64,000 nucleotides of DNA from Deltaproteobacteria bacterium (lineage in GTDB: Bacteria > CG2-30-53-67). Below the pieces are notes generated by a model that searched no databases, had not been told where the DNA came from, and saw nothing but the letters and a program-made list of their open reading frames with translations. Shown piece by piece: positions 61,188-64,000 of this stretch (positions are counted from its first letter, which is position 1; each line of letters starts with the position of its first letter). The position numbers and the translations under genes are program-made. The stretch is taken from positions 48,591-112,590 of the forward strand of contig JAADIO010000022.1 in the NCBI GenBank assembly GCA_013151235.1. The letters are read 5' to 3'.

Positions 61188-62147
61188 GTGAATCATAATC
61201 TTTTTGAAGAAAAAATCGCTTCGATTACCGGGGAAGGACTCTTTTCCGACGGGATTGAGATCCTGCAGGTCAACCTGGGTCTCAAGTGCAATCAGGCCTG
61301 CAGCCATTGTCATGTTGATGCTTCTCCGCTGCGCAAGGAAGAGATGAGATGGCCGACGATGGAACGGGTCCTCGAAACGGCCGGGACCGTGCATCCCTCC
61401 GTCATCGATCTGACCGGCGGCGCGCCGGAGCTGAACCCTTTCTTTCGAAAATTCGTGACGGCCCTTCGTGCCCGGGGGCATTTCGTCCAGGTCCGCTCCA
61501 ACCTGACGGTCGCGACGGAGCCGGGAATGGAGGACCTGCCGGAATTCTTCCTGAAACACGGCGTCGGTCTCGTCGCCTCTCTTCCCTGCTACCTGGAAGA
61601 GAACGTCCGCGCCCAGCGGGGTCCCGGCGTCTATGAGAAGAGTATTGCAGTCCTTCAGCGACTCAATCGGATCGGATACGGAATCGACGATGACAAGCCG
61701 CTGAACCTTGTCTATAACCCCGGCGGGGCCTTCCTTCCCCCGGAGCAGGGAAAACTGGAAGCCGACTACCGGCGGGAATTGCAGCAGCGCTTCGGAATCT
61801 CTTTCACCCATCTTCTGACCATTGCTAATATGCCGATCGGCCGGCTCGGCGGAAAACTCCGGCAGGCGCATGAGGAGCAAAAATATTTCTCCCTCCTCCG
61901 GGAGTCTTTCAACCCGGGGACGCTTTCCGGCCTGATGTGCCGACACCAGATCAGTATCGCCTGGGACGGCCGGGTCTACGATTGCGATTTCAATCTTGCT
62001 CTGGGATACCCCGTGAATCACGGCGCCCCGGACCGGATCGAGGACTTCGATAAAACCGTCCTTGAAAAAAGACGAATCGTTACCGGCAATCACTGTTTCG
62101 GCTGCACCGCCGGTTCCGGTTCCTCCTGTGCAGGAGCACTGGTCTGA
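61188..62147 (+). CDS. arsS: Radical SAM protein, arsenosugar-biosynthesis ArsS family
   Basis: The 319-residue enzyme has the radical-SAM cluster motif CNQACSHCHVDASP (CxxxCxxC) near residue 37, LTGGAPELNPFFRKF, SLPCYLEENVRAQRG and LNLVYNPGGAFLPP. The C-terminal ArsS/DUF3641 part has LMCRHQISIAWDGRVYDCDFN and HCFGCTAGSGSSCAGA with auxiliary-cluster cysteines. ArsS-like enzymes attach adenosyl groups to methylated arsenic or act on other substrates. The GTG at 61188 lies five bases after AGGAGG; a TTG one codon earlier is the alternative. It is followed after 52 bases by a flavoprotein gene. Confidence 0.85.
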   Translation: MNHNLFEEKIASITGEGLFSDGIEILQVNLGLKCNQACSHCHVDASPLRKEEMRWPTMERVLETAGTVHPSVIDLTGGAPELNPFFRKFVTALRARGHFVQVRSNLTVATEPGMEDLPEFFLKHGVGLVASLPCYLEENVRAQRGPGVYEKSIAVLQRLNRIGYGIDDDKPLNLVYNPGGAFLPPEQGKLEADYRRELQQRFGISFTHLLTIANMPIGRLGGKLRQAHEEQKYFSLLRESFNPGTLSGLMCRHQISIAWDGRVYDCDFNLALGYPVNHGAPDRIEDFDKTVLEKRRIVTGNHCFGCTAGSGSSCAGALV

Positions 62148-62199
62148 AAAGAGGGCGACCCCGGAATTTCGACACAGTACGGAAGGAAGGAGAATCCCC

Positions 62200-63720
62200 G
62201 TGACTCATCGTTCTGAGGTCCTGCCCGAAGACCAATACAACCACACGCTCGTCGCCAATGTTCATCCCACAGACTGGATCAATCCGGAACCGGCTCCCCG
62301 GTACAATCTGGTCGTCATCGGCGGCGGCACGGCCGGCCTCGTCACGGCGGCCGGCGCCGCAGGCCTGGGCGCCAGGGTTGCCCTCATCGAGCGCAACCTC
62401 CTGGGCGGAGACTGTCTGAATGTCGGGTGTGTTCCCTCCAAATGCCTGATCCGCTCCTCCCGGGTCGCAGCCGATGTGCAAAGCGCCGCCGATTTCGGAA
62501 TCCATGTCCCGGAGGGTTCCGGCGCGGACTTTGCCGCTGTCATGGAACGGATGCGAAGGCTTCGAAGCCGAATCAGTCACCACGACTCGGCGGCACGCCT
62601 CCGGGACTTGGGTGTGGATCTCTTCTTGGGAGAAGGAAGGTTCTCCGGTCCCGATACCATCGATGCGGAAGGAAAAACCCTCCGTTTCAGGAAAGCCGTC
62701 CTTGCCACCGGCGCCCGGGCCTATCACCCCCCGATCCCGGGACTTTCCGAGGCGGGGTTTCTGACCAACGAAACGGTCTTCTCCCTGACCGAACGCCCGC
62801 CCCGTCTCGTCGTCTTCGGCGCGGGTCCCTTGGGGTGCGAACTGGCACAGACCTTTCAGCGCCTCGGATCAAAGGTCACCATCATCGAGCGGGCCGCCCA
62901 GTTTCTCACCCGGGAAGACCCGGATGCGGCAAGACTCATCTCCGATGCCTTCGCCCGGGACGGAATCGACGTCCGCCTCAATACGGTAGTCGAAAAGGTC
63001 GCCCGGCGGGGAGAGGAAAAGGTGATCCACCTGAAGACCGATGGAAAAGAGGAGAAACTGATCGTCGATGAAGTTCTCGTCGGGGCGGGACGGGCACCGA
63101 ACGTGGAGGGGCTGAACCTCGAGGGAGTGGGGGTCGAATACGATATCCGGCGGGGGGTAACGGTCAATGATTTTTTACAGACGACAAACCCGCGAATCTA
63201 TGCGGCGGGGGACATCTGCCTTGCCTATAAATTCACCCATACCGCCGACGCCGCAGCACGGATCGTCATTCAGAATACCCTCTTTATGGGACGCAAACGG
63301 CAGAGCAGACTCACGATTCCCTGGTGTACCTATACCGACCCGGAGATCGCCCATGTGGGAATGTATGAAAAGGATGCCGCAGCGAAAGGGATCGCCGTCG
63401 ACACCTTCACCCGCCTGATGAGCGAGGTCGACCGGGCGATCGCCGACGGAGAAGAGGAAGGATTTGTGAAGATTCATGTGAAAAAGGGGAGCGACAAGAT
63501 TCTGGGAGCCACGATCGTCGCCCGTCATGCCGGAGAGATGATCAACGAGATTACCCTGGCCATGGTCGGCGGGATCGGCCTGTCAAAGCTGGCCAACGTC
63601 ATTCACTCCTACCCCACGCAGGCGGAAGCGGTCCGGCAGACGGCCGATGCCTATAACCGGACCCGGCTGACCCCCTTCGTGAAAGGCCTCTTTTCCCGCT
63701 GGCTTGCCTGGACCCGATGA
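62200..63720 (+). CDS. Mercuric-reductase-like pyridine nucleotide-disulfide oxidoreductase
   Basis: The 506-residue flavoenzyme has a FAD-binding VVIGGGTAGLVTAAGAAGLGARVALIE, the redox-active disulfide GGDCLNVGCVPSKCL, NAD(P)-binding VVFGAGPLGCELAQTFQRLGSKVTIIE, YAAGDI and a C-terminal dimerisation domain (HSYPTQAEAVRQ). The MerA C-terminal Cys pair is absent, so mercury reduction is unlikely. Such MerA-like proteins often sit with TVP38/TMEM64 proteins and ArsS genes. About 40 residues precede the FAD domain. A GTG start follows GGAAGGAAGGAG. Confidence 0.88.
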   Translation: MTHRSEVLPEDQYNHTLVANVHPTDWINPEPAPRYNLVVIGGGTAGLVTAAGAAGLGARVALIERNLLGGDCLNVGCVPSKCLIRSSRVAADVQSAADFGIHVPEGSGADFAAVMERMRRLRSRISHHDSAARLRDLGVDLFLGEGRFSGPDTIDAEGKTLRFRKAVLATGARAYHPPIPGLSEAGFLTNETVFSLTERPPRLVVFGAGPLGCELAQTFQRLGSKVTIIERAAQFLTREDPDAARLISDAFARDGIDVRLNTVVEKVARRGEEKVIHLKTDGKEEKLIVDEVLVGAGRAPNVEGLNLEGVGVEYDIRRGVTVNDFLQTTNPRIYAAGDICLAYKFTHTADAAARIVIQNTLFMGRKRQSRLTIPWCTYTDPEIAHVGMYEKDAAAKGIAVDTFTRLMSEVDRAIADGEEEGFVKIHVKKGSDKILGATIVARHAGEMINEITLAMVGGIGLSKLANVIHSYPTQAEAVRQTADAYNRTRLTPFVKGLFSRWLAWTR

Positions 63721-63789
63721 AAAATTCCTTCCGGCACTCTCCCGAAATCGGGCTTGCAAACGGAGGACAAGCAGGATATATTTGATGGT

Positions 63790-63980
63790 GTCGTAAAAAG
63801 TCACGCAGCCCTTCGACCCTTCGACCAGCTCAGGACAGGCGTGCTCAGGGCGAACGGTGTAAGTGATTGATATTCCGTTCGTGTGGTTCGGCAAGCTTCC
63901 GAGCATGGTGAGCTTGCCGAACCACATGCTCGGAAGCCTGTCGAACCATGAACGGAATCCGGAAAACGACTTTTTACGAC
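63790..63980. repeat. Dispersed repeat with terminal inverted repeats, copy 3
   Basis: A 191-bp complete copy bounded by GTCGTAAAAAGTC (63790-63802) and GACTTTTTACGAC (63968-63980). It is longer than copy 1 because of an extra internal stretch rich in GAGCATGGTGAGCTTGCCGAA and its near complement. Flanks TTTGATG and TTCATCA extend the inverted symmetry. Confidence 0.8.
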
Positions 63981-64000
63981 TTCATCATATTTGAGTCAGT

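Noticed and set aside
62200-63720. Calling the flavoprotein mercuric reductase (MerA).
   Set aside because: There is no N-terminal heavy-metal domain and no C-terminal Cys pair; only the active disulfide and the fold are shared.

Overview
The window reads as a chromosomal segment of an anaerobic or microaerophilic deltaproteobacterium (Desulfobacterota-like). This rests on several things: the gene order rplU-rpmA-obg-proB-proA-nadD-rsfS-rlmH-lapB-gpmI-comF, very large multiheme c-type cytochromes, a HydBGDA-type [NiFe] hydrogenase, a PPi-type phosphofructokinase, PEP-CTERM surface proteins, and a Gram-negative envelope set (LpxC, LapB, FtsEX/EnvC). Taxonomy is inferred from content only. No rRNA, tRNA or CRISPR array was seen.

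Left part (1-15,250, almost all on the minus strand). After the 5' end of argH comes a compact cluster: a DUF1573 protein, a SUMF1-fold lipoprotein without the formylglycine-enzyme cysteines, a 7-heme cytochrome, a parvulin/SurA-type chaperone, and a giant 16-heme cytochrome that repeats the 7-heme architecture and adds a carboxypeptidase-regulatory-like domain and an octaheme tail. Directly upstream lie three PEP-CTERM proteins, the nearest only 16 bases from the 16-heme gene. Two PEP-CTERM genes have matching -24/-12 (sigma-54) promoters, each with a nearly identical block of about 58 bp some 100 bp further upstream that looks like an activator site. All three have related GC-rich leaders. 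I read this as one exported electron-transfer and cell-surface module, and it is the most interesting part of the window.

Middle part (15,250-27,130). A small membrane protein overlaps agmatine-to-putrescine genes (aguB, aguA). A TPR protein and a zinc-ribbon protein follow. Next come divergent hypBA and hydBGDA, encoding a group 3b-like cytoplasmic NAD(P)-linked [NiFe] hydrogenase whose large subunit ends exactly at the metal-binding His. Then come a PerR-like regulator with a rubrerythrin-like protein under a promoter carrying a palindrome, and a PPi-type phosphofructokinase.

Right part (27,130-64,000) is mostly housekeeping: a Ca2+/cation antiporter, ctpA-envC-ftsX-ftsE, an M20 peptidase, acylphosphatase, tatA, mobA, a BON lipoprotein, yidD with a TPR protein, lpxC, a DUF362 ferredoxin, tusA-dsrE, a malic enzyme, a signalling group (DUF4388, receiver, GAF/HD-GYP, HDOD), a LysM protein, and the conserved rplU-to-comF block. 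rsfS in that block has no ATG, GTG or TTG at its natural start. An XRE-remnant/hicBA toxin-antitoxin islet sits between about 57-bp direct repeats. The end carries a DMT transporter, an ArsS-like radical SAM enzyme and a mercuric-reductase-like flavoprotein. A 120-190 bp dispersed repeat with 13-bp terminal inverted repeats occurs twice complete and once as a half copy.
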